Part shown: piece after piece, positions 44,870 through 56,500 of the stretch | Position numbering within the stretch: the stretch's first letter is position 1 | Layout of the letters: each line of letters starts with the position of its first letter | From: Atopsyche davidsoni | Lineage: Eukaryota; Arthropoda; Insecta; Trichoptera; Hydrobiosidae | Direction: 5' to 3' | DNA length: 64,000 nucleotides | Assembly (NCBI GenBank): GCA_022113835.1 | Contig: JAILWY010000028.1 | Location: 1,054,001-1,118,000, forward strand | The notes under the pieces: model-generated | Databases searched by the model: none | What the model was told of the DNA's origin: nothing | What the model saw: the letters and a program-made list of their open reading frames with translations, nothing else | Translations under genes and position numbers: made by a program

Positions 44870-45790
44870 CTTGCATCTCAAAACGAGTAACCACATTTAC
44901 AAAAAAATGATGTTAGAAAAGAAAAACATATGTAAAATCAAAATTTAAAAAAAAAAATGTTCGGTCACAGACCAAAAGTGTTGTGGTTCAATTTTAAATA
45001 TTGAATTAATTAAAACAAACTTATATAAAAAATGTTTTTTTTTTTTTGCAAACAAAAATGTAACACATAAAAACACAGTTAGCACTTGAACACTAGTGAG
45101 TCTGTCCTCGACTCTATTATCATTAAATTTTTGAGGTTTTTGTAACAATACATTTGCTCCAAATGAAAATATTAATAATAAATTTGAGATTTCGATTTTT
45201 AGTTTTAAATTATGTCTGACCGCTAAGTCTAATATGTATGTTCTGTCAATGGTTGAATCGTGTAGGTATTTTGGAGATTCTGTGCGTTACTCGGCGGTTT
45301 GTAAATTCTTTTTTGTTAAACATGAACATGAGTGGCTTGTGATCGTTGAAGATAGTGGATCCCTATCTTGAATCGTTAGTCGAAAATGTCTTAAAGACAT
45401 GTGTGTGCCAGTTGCACTGAACCCTGTTTTAGGAAAAAGAAATCAATTTTACTTTTATTTACCATGACTCGGATGCATCTGTCAGTTGCGACAGCGATGC
45501 GTTTACATTAAGACGTGATAATGAAATTGCATTTGGCAAGCAGTCATTACAAATTGAGTGATAGGCGTTTATTCGAAATCGATTAATCTATTATAAAAAT
45601 TAATGTCGATGCACTTGTGTTAAATGCTAAGAAGAATTTACAACCGGGTTTATATTTATGAGCGCGATTTTTAAATTTGAAATGAAATTAAAAGGTACCG
45701 TTGCAGATTTGTGAATACTGTTGCGTTGATTGAAATCTTTTTGTTCGTTAAAATTAAAATGGAGAAATGCCAATCTATTGTTACAATTAC
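44870..45790. other. Spacer, no gene recognised
   Basis: A short plus-strand stretch near 45,470-45,550 reads DSDASVSCDSDAFTLRRDNE, acidic and piggyBac-like in flavour, but too short to call. Confidence 0.35.
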
Positions 45791-45796
45791 ACATAC

Positions 45797-45973
45797 CTCG
45801 TGTTTTTGAGTTATCGTTTCGCCATCGGAACTGTCTTTACGTGGAGAAACCAATGTCTCGGCAGGTCCCTCCAAAATTCTAAAATTCTGGATAAGATGGT
45901 CACTGGGCTTTGTCACTGGGGTTGCTGAAGAGCCACCGCGTTTGTGCGAGTGCGTTTCCGGTGTTGTGGCCAT
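45797..45973 (-). CDS. Candidate first coding exon of an unrecognised host gene
   Basis: ATG in a good context (CAAAGATGG) opens 59 codons: MATTPETHSHKRGGSSATPV, TKPSDHLIQNFRILEGPAET and LVSPRKDSSDGETITQKHE. They end exactly at a strong donor GAG/GTATGTG in phase 0. Composition is protein-like and unlike the neighbouring transposon debris. No low-complexity or transposase motif. I cannot find the next exon by eye at lower coordinates. It could also be a gag-like or transposon leader, but the Ser/Pro/Lys-rich phosphosite-like text argues for a host protein. Confidence 0.5.
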
Positions 45974-48574
45974 CTTTGTTTGTTGAAGGCGAACTAAAAT
46001 TTGGCAGTACTTGCGTGCAATTCCGTCTGTTTTGTATTGGTTTTCAAGTTCGGGGTCACCAATTTCGCAGTAAAGTATTATGTTGGTAATGATGTGATGA
46101 ATGTAAATCAGAAGCCTGACGAAATATTTGCGTATTCGGAATTTATAATTTACAAGACATAATTATGCATGGTTACTGGTTGGATGTCGGAGTCTCTAAC
46201 GCGTGATGCGCTGGGGGTTGTATATTAGAAAGTTCCCCCGCTGGGACAAGTCCGATCTTGTTGCTCGGGCGGTCCTGACAAGTCCGATCTTGTCGAAGAA
46301 TTGTAGATCGGGGCATGAGCACCGACCGCTACAGTCTCAACGACTGACAACAGACCGAATTCACAAGTGGATTCGACTGTTAAGCAGCTGCTGTCGGTCC
46401 ATTCTAATGCCTTTTTTCAAAAGTGATCAAGCCCACCCAAGTGTAGATAGCGCAAATCAATTTCTGTCTGGTATATTCCCTCGGTGAATGCATCATGAGA
46501 GCCGAGCGTGGCAGAGTCAGGGAGTCTCGATTGTGAAAGAAGGAAGCTGGGTGATCGTCGAAGAGAAGGAAGAATGATCGGCTATCAACATGTTTTTGAT
46601 GCCTCGTGCCATAATTGAGTTACAGAGGTGAATCACGGAAAGAACCGGGCTAGCGTAAAACGGAGTATTTGACGTTTGACACATGGCTGTGAGTGCTGCC
46701 AGCCTCCGAGCGTACCTTCAATAGGATTATTTGATGTCACTAGAAGTAAAGGCGACCGTGCACCGCGCGAAGTGGCGACTGCAACGAGCAAGCCGAACGA
46801 TTTTAACAAATATTTTTTAAAGCTTACTTCTTACCTAAAATATTACAAACGATACAAGTCAGGTAGCAATATTTTATCTGGGGTTGTGAAATATAAAATG
46901 CTACTGTCTAATATGTCTAAATGAGAGAGTAATTAATTGGATCGGTTAAATCTGTTTTAAGATCAGATTTCCTGCAGGCATTCATGATTCGTAATTTGTT
47001 TTGGAGCATTTTTCCAGTAAGAACAATTGTGGTGTTAAAAATCTAATATACGACGACGCAACCCGCCAGCCCCAGCGGTGCGGCCCACCTGACCCACCGG
47101 CACAGGGTGGTTAAGCAACTCCCGACACGGAAGCAGACGAGCCCGATTGGCAGGACAAATCCAAAACGTAAACTGATCTGACGGCGACTAGAGCGAGATT
47201 AATTTCAAATACAGTAATTTATTTATTCATAACTAAGACACGCGGCTACTCAATTTTTTTAAATTAAATTAGCAGAGCTTACCGCGAGCTTTATTTTTTT
47301 ATATAATTGATAGTTTAATAATATAAGAAAAAATTCTACATCCTAGCAACACCAGCTGAAATGTCAATGAATTGCTGCTGTCAGAAGATCTCACCCAGCG
47401 GAGCATTGTCTTAAAATAGCTCGCGCATGAGTTGTTGCTGATTTTTGATCGGCGACTATTCGGATATATTTTTTACTGCACTTCCATGGCTGGCGCCTAT
47501 ATGACTCCTAGGCCAGCGTTTATGCTAATGATATTGCGATCACGAGCATCTTGGGTTTGAAAGAGAAAACGTGGCCCGTGCCCACAAAGTACTGAGCTTC
47601 TGAGCACAATACATCCGCTCATTTGAACACATTCTCTTGACAATATTCCTATAAGTTTATCTCTCGTAATACGCTGGGCAACCTTGGCACTTCAGCCGAT
47701 AGATCCCATCAATTTATCATTAAGCATGCCTCCGCAACCCAGAACTTCATACTTGCTAGGAAGACTGTCACTTCTAATAAAAAAATTAAAAATGACTAGA
47801 ATATTTTTTTTCTAAATCCCATATTTTAAAAATTATGTAATAGTGAAATCGTGTAAAATTTACACAATTATTTATCACATCGTTTTTAGGTGAAAAACAT
47901 TATTCAAAGATGATGTTGCTTCTTTTTTTCACTTGTGTCAGAAACGGCGTATTATTGTACATATGGAATATTAGCGAGATGTTAAAGATTGGCGAACTTA
48001 TCTCCACTAATAGTGACACCTGCGAGGGCGATATGCAACAAACATAACCTCAAATGAAAACAAACGTCAAAGGCAGTGCTGTCAGCATAAAAATTGTTTG
48101 AATTGCCACGTTAAAATAATAAACGAATATCGTTTATCTTGGGAAACATTTTATGATTAATAAAACGGAATAAACTAATAATTCACGGATTATTTAACCA
48201 AAATTTAAATTTAAAATGAAATATTTTTGAACATGGAAATTGTTCGCCTGCCATCCAAATTCTCAAACGTGCCTCCTTAGGCGCGAGTGTCTAAGTTTTC
48301 CATCCCTGGTGTAAATAAAGTCCCTCGTAAAATGTGGTATTGGTGTAGTTGTATTTTAAATACTTTGCATTATTGGTTTTTATCATTCAGGTTGTGCTGC
48401 CGGCCTGACCATAAATATTACTTTATTTTGTAGATTTGTCACACTTAAAATTAGGGTGAAACTAGAAATCATGTATAAAACCCCATGGTGGAGTTTTCGT
48501 CTTTCTATGAGGATTGTTTGTACTTCTAAATGGTGGAAACACACGTATCTCGCCAGCAAAGGACCGTGATGAAT
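45974..48574. other. Spacer with no supported gene
   Basis: Short ORFs at 46,203 and 46,676 show no domain. A GC-richer tract at 47,050-47,150 and a foldback-like core fragment (GATTGGCGAACTTATCTCCA at ~47,989) are the only landmarks. Confidence 0.4.
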
Positions 48575-48681
48575 TACTGTAATACCCCGCTTTACGCGAC
48601 CCTGTTATGTGCGGTTTCACTATAACGCGAATTACAAATTTCGCATTAAAATGCCTCGCATTACACGAATTTCTTATTTAA

Positions 48682-49511
48682 CCCTTTGAACTCTTTGATT
48701 TTTTTTATTTTTCCATTTACCAACTTCCAGGTAGTTATGAGATTTTTGTTAATAAATTAGATGTTATTGTTACACAATAGCTTATAATCATAAAACAAAT
48801 TAATAACATCTTTTTATGATATCTTTATGTTTTTTCTGAGAATTAGAAAATATAAAATGACTTTTCGCATTTAAGCGCTGAACAGTGTCACCTGTGGATA
48901 ATCGCCCTGATTTTGATATCGGAGCACGAAAGTCTCCTATGAGCTCCAGTAACAACTTTTCTCTAAATAGTTTATGGCTTATTGTATTTGCATTTTTATT
49001 GGGTTCTTTATATAATATATATGCATTTACTATGGAGGTTTCTAGACCCCAGAAAAACAGTTTTCTCCACCATTTTAATGTTTTTCGCATAAAACAATAG
49101 GATGTTGCGTATTGGTCTGCGACATCCACCTCGCCCATATTTATATTATCTGATTAACTAACTGTTCATAGATAACAAACATAAGAAACCTCTGTACCTG
49201 TTATTTTATGAAGGGTCTTGCTAACTGACTCTTTACGGCTGCAACCGCCCGCCTCCCTCGAGTGACAAATCGTAAAAAGTGCTACATTCTCATAAACTAC
49301 ATTTAGCTAATAATACTTTTGAATAACTTACCAAAATATCACGAAATCACTTATGTATGTCTTTCACAATACATACAAAAAAGATTTGATAATATAATAG
49401 TAATAACAATAATAATAAATATACTTTTGCCAAACACTGTAGCATGTAGACATAGGAGTTGGCGTGAATAAACGCGATGTCGATTCCAGCTCGACATAGG
49501 AGTTCAAAGGG
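48682..49511 (-). mobile_element. piggyBac deletion derivative nested in the above
   Basis: Perfect termini CCCTTTGAACTC and GAGTTCAAAGGG, each next to TTAA (48,678-48,681 and 49,512-49,515). That is the hallmark of piggyBac. About 830 bp, so most of the transposase gene is missing. Confidence 0.88.
48800..49138 (-). pseudogene. piggyBac transposase C-terminal part
   Basis: MGEVDVADQYATSYCFMRKT then LKWWRKLFFWGLETSIVNAY and ILYK: the GGVDxxDQ...RKTxKWWxKLFxxxLExxxVNxYILYK block of piggyBac proteins, which contains the last catalytic Asp (VDVADQ). The open frame runs ~110 codons to its own stop. The upstream catalytic region is deleted. Confidence 0.85.
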
Positions 49512-49961
49512 TTAATAATGTATATAAACATAATGTAGTCATTGACTTCTCTTAACAATTATAAACAGCTTTGGGTGTTATGAACGTATTTTACAAGAAC
49601 CTAAAAGAAACGCTACCCAAAAGACAATAGATGTAATTTTCAGTAAAAATAACATATAATACTGCATAAAGTGTTCTTAGAATTAAAGTAATTGATTCAA
49701 ATGATTCGTATTTTTTTGTAGTAAGTTTTGACTATGTATGTATAATAGTAAACTTGATATACACAAATTTCACTTAACGCGATTTTTTACGGAACATATC
49801 CCTCGCGTAAAGCGGGGTATTTCTGTAATGTGAATGACGGTGAATGTGACCGGATTATCTATGTATGAAGTCCGATATGGGGTTTAAGAATGACTTATTT
49901 AAAATTTGTTTAGCGAGATAACCAGGGTACACCACTTGGTAATAATTTTATATTACTAACA

Positions 49962-50228
49962 TGTTTCCTCCTCGCTCTCCCCATTCTATTGCTTGTGCAT
50001 GGCTGCCATTCTATACCCTGAGTGTGTATAAAGGATTGATAATGGAGTAGTAGACTTGGAATGACTGTGGAGGGATATGCTCTGGAAGTACCTTCTCGAA
50101 GTAGGGGGGGCTCCTGCTATTGTTTGTAAGGAAAGGATTATGTAGTAATGCTATTGGGCAGCAGCAATACGCAGACATTTCCTTCCAATATAAAACTGCG
50201 GTGTAGAAGGACTCGGGGACCCACTACA
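49962..50228. mobile_element. LTR-like dispersed repeat, copy 2
   Basis: Starts TGTTTCCTCC and ends CCCACTACA. See copy 1 at 39,791-40,057; copy 1 has ~40 bp of extra sequence in the middle. Confidence 0.5.
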
Positions 50229-50229
50229 T

Positions 50230-53200
50230 TACTTTCCTCTTAGAAACCATGAACAAGTGTTCAGCATAAATCTATGGTCAGTGAGAAAGAAACCTACATA
50301 TTTGTTTAAGTACTAGGTTTTAATTGACATTGGATTTGTTAGCAGTTTCCGATAAAATTAAGATTTATGTGGCATTTGGGATTACAGGTTACCTATTCAT
50401 ATTTGAGAAATAAGTTTAAAATCTATCCTTCCCATGGATATTTTATTTTATTTTAAGTCTTGCACATGTGCAAATGATAAACGTCTTTGTTGAAAAGCCA
50501 ATTTTTTTAATTTTCTAGAATTTATTTTATTACGGTTATGGATACGGTCATTTGATAGTTTTTATTTATTTAATATATTTTGAGCGTGTGAACTTGTAAA
50601 CGTGTTTTTCTTTGGTCTTAAACTATATAAATAACCATAAGGGTCCCCACAGGGCCAGTGCTAAGTCAACTCACGGACGTTCTGTCCTTGTACATATCGC
50701 CCAATCCGTCCATCCACCGTCAAAAAAGTCCATGAGCTAGATTGAACTATACTAATCTCCCGTTATCATATCTTGTCACGACCACAGAAGTAAAGTTTAA
50801 GTTAAAGAAATTCAGTCCACTAGTTTGTATCACCTTTGGTGAGACTCATGTGAGGATTGTCACTTTTCAACTATATTCACAAACTTGGGTGAATTCGTGA
50901 ATTTACCTGGACAAAATCAATCGACTGCTCAAACCTTCGCTTACGAGAAGAATACTTGAGTTGCTTAAGCTAAGAATAAATTATTTCTGAAAAATCATCA
51001 TCAATTGGTGCCTTCAGCATCACGATTCGGACCTTCCAAACCGCATATAAGTGTAATGTGATATCCATGCGAAATTAGGTGCTAAAGCTCATGAGCGCCA
51101 ACTCAAACTTCACAGCAATGAGCCTGGAAGTCATTCTTTGTGTTGGTATTCAGGAGGTCGACATGGTTATTAGATTTCTTCTGACAGTCTAATGGAGTAC
51201 TTGATCTCCAAGGACAGTTCACAAAAAGGACCTTTAAAAAAAAACTAAATAAACAACAACGTCTGGATGAAGGATGGTACTACAAATGGCTTTGGGGAAG
51301 CGGTGATAATTTACTCTGGTGTCCGTGTGAAAAATTCAGTACATTTTTAACAGATTAGAGGATGTATATATCCAAGATATATGATCTGCATAGGTTGAAG
51401 CTTATGAAGGCTTACAACTTCCAAAATAATGGCTAAAATCTCATCGCTATAAAGATATCTCCCTTGATCCAAAGCCATTTTACAATTGGATAGGATCTAT
51501 CGAGTGGTATACGCCCTATCCTGGAATTCATCAGGAAGTGAACCAGATCATCGGGGACAGGAGTGCTATTCACTGACTATCAGACATTGAAGTAATATTC
51601 TCTGTCAACAGGCAGCAATATTCATACTGCTTAAAAAATAATATTTATATAATATCTGTTAGAAACATTGGTTTTCATGATGATTTTTTTTATATTCAAA
51701 ATGTTAACCTTTTCAGTATGTCACCGTTTAAATATTTACTGCGTAACGATACTAGCAGAACCTTTTGCTGGAGTAGCATTTCACTCGGGTGTTCAACAGT
51801 ACTTGTCTGCGTTGACTGATTCAGGGCTAATGAACTCGGTGTACTATAAGAACGAGCCAGTTCTTTTAGGGGCACATTGGCAAGGTTATGTCTGTCATTT
51901 CAAAGACGAGTAAATTTAATCAAATTATTTTGTACTTTACGAATTGTTTTCACAAGCACAGAACAAAAAGTTTTTCTTTATGTTGTTTGGAAAATATAAA
52001 TGTAGCCCTCTAGCTGAAGCACTTAGCACGGACACAAACCGCCGGGGCTTGAAGCATCCTCTTAACAGATTGCAGTTCTAGTCCAGTCTCAGCGGATGAA
52101 AGACGTTGGAATAGTGTGAAATACAAAAAGGCAAAAAAAAAACCTCATGCAAATAAAGGGTTTTTCCACTTATTTTCCCTGCCTAACACAATAATGTAAC
52201 TAAAGAAATTCATGTCACTCGAGTCTCAAATGGCAAGCCCCACAACCTGTGCGCAGGATCAGGGAATAGCCACACACCATATCATATCTTAAGCTTTAAG
52301 AACTATTGTATTGAAATTAATGAAAAATAAAAGAATCTTAAAAAAAATTTGAATATCATACATTCTATAAATATATTTATTTTTTAATAAAACTACTAAT
52401 GCATCTTGTTTTAATATTAACATAATATAAAAAAATCTAAAATTGATTTAACCCGATGAAAATGTTCGACTTTAGTGATGAAACTGCTTCGAAGCGACGT
52501 TCGATAGTCAGTTCTCGATTTTATGTTTGCACTGAAAGTTCCCAAGTCGGGGTCGGAAGCGCAATGATAGTTTTTCTTCTTCGATTGCTATACTATGAAA
52601 TCGATGGAATAATTTCAAACTCTGTGAGGACGAGTTACCTGCAGCTACTCTGATAGGAACTCGGGGCTTTCATGCTGGTCTCACACTCCTTGCAAACGCT
52701 ATTGGAGTAACGCTTTAGTAGAATAGAGTTTTGAAATGGACACCGTGCTATGCTTCGGGCCACATTCACATGTCTGCTATATTACACGAGCCTCGAAATT
52801 TTTGGGTGATGCCTTTTTTTAGGTCATCCGTTTAAAATTATTGATTTGAGGCCTGGTTTAACATTTACTCCCTGTGAAATAAATAAAACACAAAACCTAA
52901 ATATATCCAAACGAAAAAATGGAGAGACCAACTGTTGACTATTTTAGATAAATCAGGTGTATAACTGCTACCCGCTGCTCTCAACGCGCCACCAAGGTGA
53001 GAATCGATAAGTCAATTTGTACATACGTTTTTTGCAGATTTGTTTTGGGCCGCAGGTCGAATATCACTGCTCCAAATTTTTGCAGGGAGGGCGTCAGCGC
53101 AAAGCGTATTTGCCTTATTTTCAAGAATATCTTTCAGGTTCTGCAAGGAACATTAAAAATCTTTTGTTGTTTGTATACTTACATTTTAAAAGCAAATAAA

Positions 53201-53240
53201 ATAATTATAATTAAATAATTATTGGGGCTGGGGTGGGTCA
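50230..53240. other. Long spacer without a recognised gene
   Basis: A faint non-LTR-like phrase (VPTGPVLSQLTDVLSLYISP at about 50,643-50,705) may be an RT remnant. A plus-strand open stretch at 51,718-51,913, preceded by TTTTCAG, reads AEPFAGVAFHSGVQQYLSAL then HWQGYVCHFKDE. It is protein-like but I do not recognise it. AAGCCCCACAACCTGTGCGC at 52,233 repeats 42,251. Confidence 0.4.
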
Positions 53241-53594
53241 GGCTCTAAAATACATCAAATCAAATAAAACCCGTTCATGTTTTTCTTCAATTTATTTTTG
53301 GCCATGCTACGCAACATTAAATAGAATTACATAAAAAACACTGCATAGCGAAGCAGGAATAACGATACAGTAATTTCAACAGATTTCAATAAATTTAAAT
53401 GTGAATGTATTTTTCAATTTATTATTAATATTTGATTTTTTATGTAAAATCCCATCGATATTAGTATTTGCAGAATTTTTAAATAATAATAACACTATAA
53501 ATATTTATTTTGCTTTTGATTATTGAATAACAGAATTTATTTCTAATAATAACTTGATATTATTGATTTGCTTCTGATTATTTATTTACAGAAT

Positions 53595-56500
53595 TCATAT
53601 ATGAAATGTTAATAATGTGAGGGGATACAGCAGCATGCACGGGCAGAACAACGAGAAGAAGGACACCCAGCCACAGCAGCGCGCGCAACTGTCCTCCTCC
53701 TCCTCCTCCTGGCAGACGTGCTTCTGGCCTCCATTGATGCAGGAGACGTTCCCGCAGGCTGAGGGGCGCTCCACTACTGATCCTCGGGTCTTCATCATTC
53801 CTACTCAGTGGGAACGAAAACAGAAAGTATATTCCATATACTGATCCCGAAGACGCCTTAACACTAAACGTACCAGCACTTGATATATACCTATTTCTAC
53901 CACAACCGGTCAAATGACCGGTCTTTGTGTTTTCTGTGAAATATGGATGCAAGAAGGAATTAAACATAGTAACTTTATTATAATTAAATAAAATTGTATA
54001 TAAAAGATTCAACGAAAAATAATGTTTAATTCATTGCTTATGGCATTTTTTATACATATACAGGGTGTCTCCATTGCACATTTTCCACAAACATTTTTTT
54101 GACATTTAGAACAAATTTTGATGGTTTTATTTTCGTTACAATAACCTATTTGACACGTCTTACGTTGATAAGAATCTGTAATAGATTTAGGCAATGTCCC
54201 TTTCGTATTTGTTTCTTCTTTTGATCGTTTACAAGCTTCTCGAAAATCGGCGGCAAGTTCTACCGCTAACTGGAGTAAAAAAATCTTGTCTCGAGATATT
54301 TTCTCCTGTCGTTTGCTTGTACAAAATCCAGGCATCTATGCCAGCTAAATCAAGGATATATATAACAAGGAAAAATACTTGGAGAGACCATCTGCAAGAC
54401 TTATATTTTGTAGTATATTTTCTCGCCATTTGATCGGTCATGCCGACACTAAATTTAGTTTGATTATAATATGACACGGTCTCAGGTAAACATTTATCAT
54501 TGTTATCGACTGTTACTGATTTATGTTTAGAACTAAGTAAACTTACTTTTTTTTTTGTTTACTTTTATAGATTGTAAGAGAACAATTATCTGTTGTGAAA
54601 ATTTTCATCTTTCTTTTGCTTCGCAATTATTGGTTATTATTCCCTTTTATTTGAGCGGATAGTTCCAACTAATGTTGTTTTTTTCATTAGCAGTTGTATT
54701 GCTAGGGATTTGCTTGTAAAGAAGTTGTCTGTGGTTACAGTTCTTCCGCAACCCGTAAATGGTTCCATAAGTTTGAGTACAACATATTCAGTGAGTGGTA
54801 CTGAAGAGGGCCTATTTTTATCTTTTCTTAGATACATCATTATTTGCTATCGACGTCAGATGCTAACCAAGATTTGATTCCAAATTTATCAGGCTTGTTA
54901 GTAGGCATGTATTGCGTAAATCTACATCTTACTTTAGTTAGAGATAGCTGTTCGTCATCAGTAATATAAGCACCCGGTTTATAACAGCTTTGGCTGTTCT
55001 CAATGAATTTATTCCAAATCAAAGATATCATGATATCAAAGAATTTCTCTGTTTTCAAACGTTGTTCACTTTTTTATCAAAACGGATAAATTTGAGAATA
55101 TCTGTGAAATTATTTCTGCTCATAGTTTCTGAGAAAAATTTAGGCCCCCATATGTTATTCCACAAAAAAGAATCTTTCAAATGATTTGCTCCATATGCAC
55201 CTCGTGCATATAAAATTGCAATAAATGCATCTAATTTATCTTGAGGTAAACTCCAATCGGTTCCTAACACTCTCTTTGCTTCTTCTATTGTGCATATTCT
55301 TATATGGTTCATAACACGGTGGTCAATTATCAACGAAAATGCAGTCTTAACTTTACTCTTCATAATATGACGTTTTGCATATCCTGTGGAGCCTACTTCT
55401 TGCCTGAAAATGTTATGAAGTGGTGATCTTGCAGGTGTATCACCTATTTGTATTTCTTTCCAAACAGTTCCATCAATCGCAACATGCTGTTCATTTTTTT
55501 ATATCTCTTCTTCTGAGTAATCTAATTTTTTTTCGTCTTCGACATACATTCACAATATTTTCCTCTTCATCGTCAGTAACTGTACATTCAAACTCTTGAC
55601 TAATAGTTCATTTTCAACCTGTATATCTTCATTTTCACAAAAATCATCTTCATCAATTTTCGAAAACTCGTCGTCAATATTACTTATATCTTTTAAGAAC
55701 TTGTACTGTCTTGATTGTTTCGACATTTTTCTGGGTAAAGTGTAACCTGTATTAGTAATTGAGTAAAGATATCAAAATAAGATAAAATCTACCTACCAAT
55801 ACTTTAAGTTTTTGTCTACTTTTCTTATGTTATGTATCCAACTTCTGAGATTAATATTATGTTGGGTACACACCGGGCTTCAGGACTAAAATGCTACTTT
55901 CAATCTAAAATTTTAGTCAAATTCTTGAATTTCTGATTCACGGTTATCTTGATTGAACTAACTACGCAATAGTATTTGCAGAAATGTGCAACTAACTGAA
56001 TGCAATATGTTGAAAACGCATGTACATCATAATTTCTGATACGATAACCTTATAAAGCAATAAATTGTTCTACCGGTCAATAGACCGGTTGTGGTAGAAA
56101 TCGGTATACTACAAGCATAACTCAAAAAATACACAATAGAAAAAAAAAAAAAAAATTGAATATTACTAGTATTTAATAATTAGAAAAAGTCATGAAGTCA
56201 AATGTGCAAAAAAGATAAAATTATATGCGCATTTTCTATACCAAAGTACTAAACCGGTCAATTGACCGGTCGTGGTAGGTTTAGTGTTTTAATGACGAGT
56301 TCAGATTATTCAGATTGCGCCTGCTGCACAGGTCATCGGTGAGCTGTGACTCGAGAGTGAACCCATTGTGGCGATGTCAATCACCCCACATTCTTTGCTA
56401 TTGTGACAGTGTCAATCACTCCACATTCGCAGACATGAATGTGCCATTCCTCCAGTAACAAGAGCAGACAATGCAATATTGTTTACTCATCAGAGAAGAA

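Larger units (their letters stand above)
48577..49825. mobile_element. TA-flanked inverted-repeat element (pogo-like, non-coding) hosting a piggyBac
   Basis: The ends share AATACCCCGCTTTACGCGA (left) and its inverse TCGCGTAAAGCGGGGTATT (right), with TA outside both. Subterminal GCGGTTTCACTATAACGCGA and ACTTAACGCGATTTTTTACG recall the Tigger-type 'tracks of ACGCG' termini. Without the nested 0.83-kb piggyBac the element is ~0.4 kb and carries no ORF. Confidence 0.75.

Noticed and set aside
53595..53758. Firm assignment of exon d to the Sprouty/SPRED domain
   Set aside because: Only scattered residues (VSC, HxC, RW, PCM..Y) agree and the Cys spacing differs; kept only as a hint.
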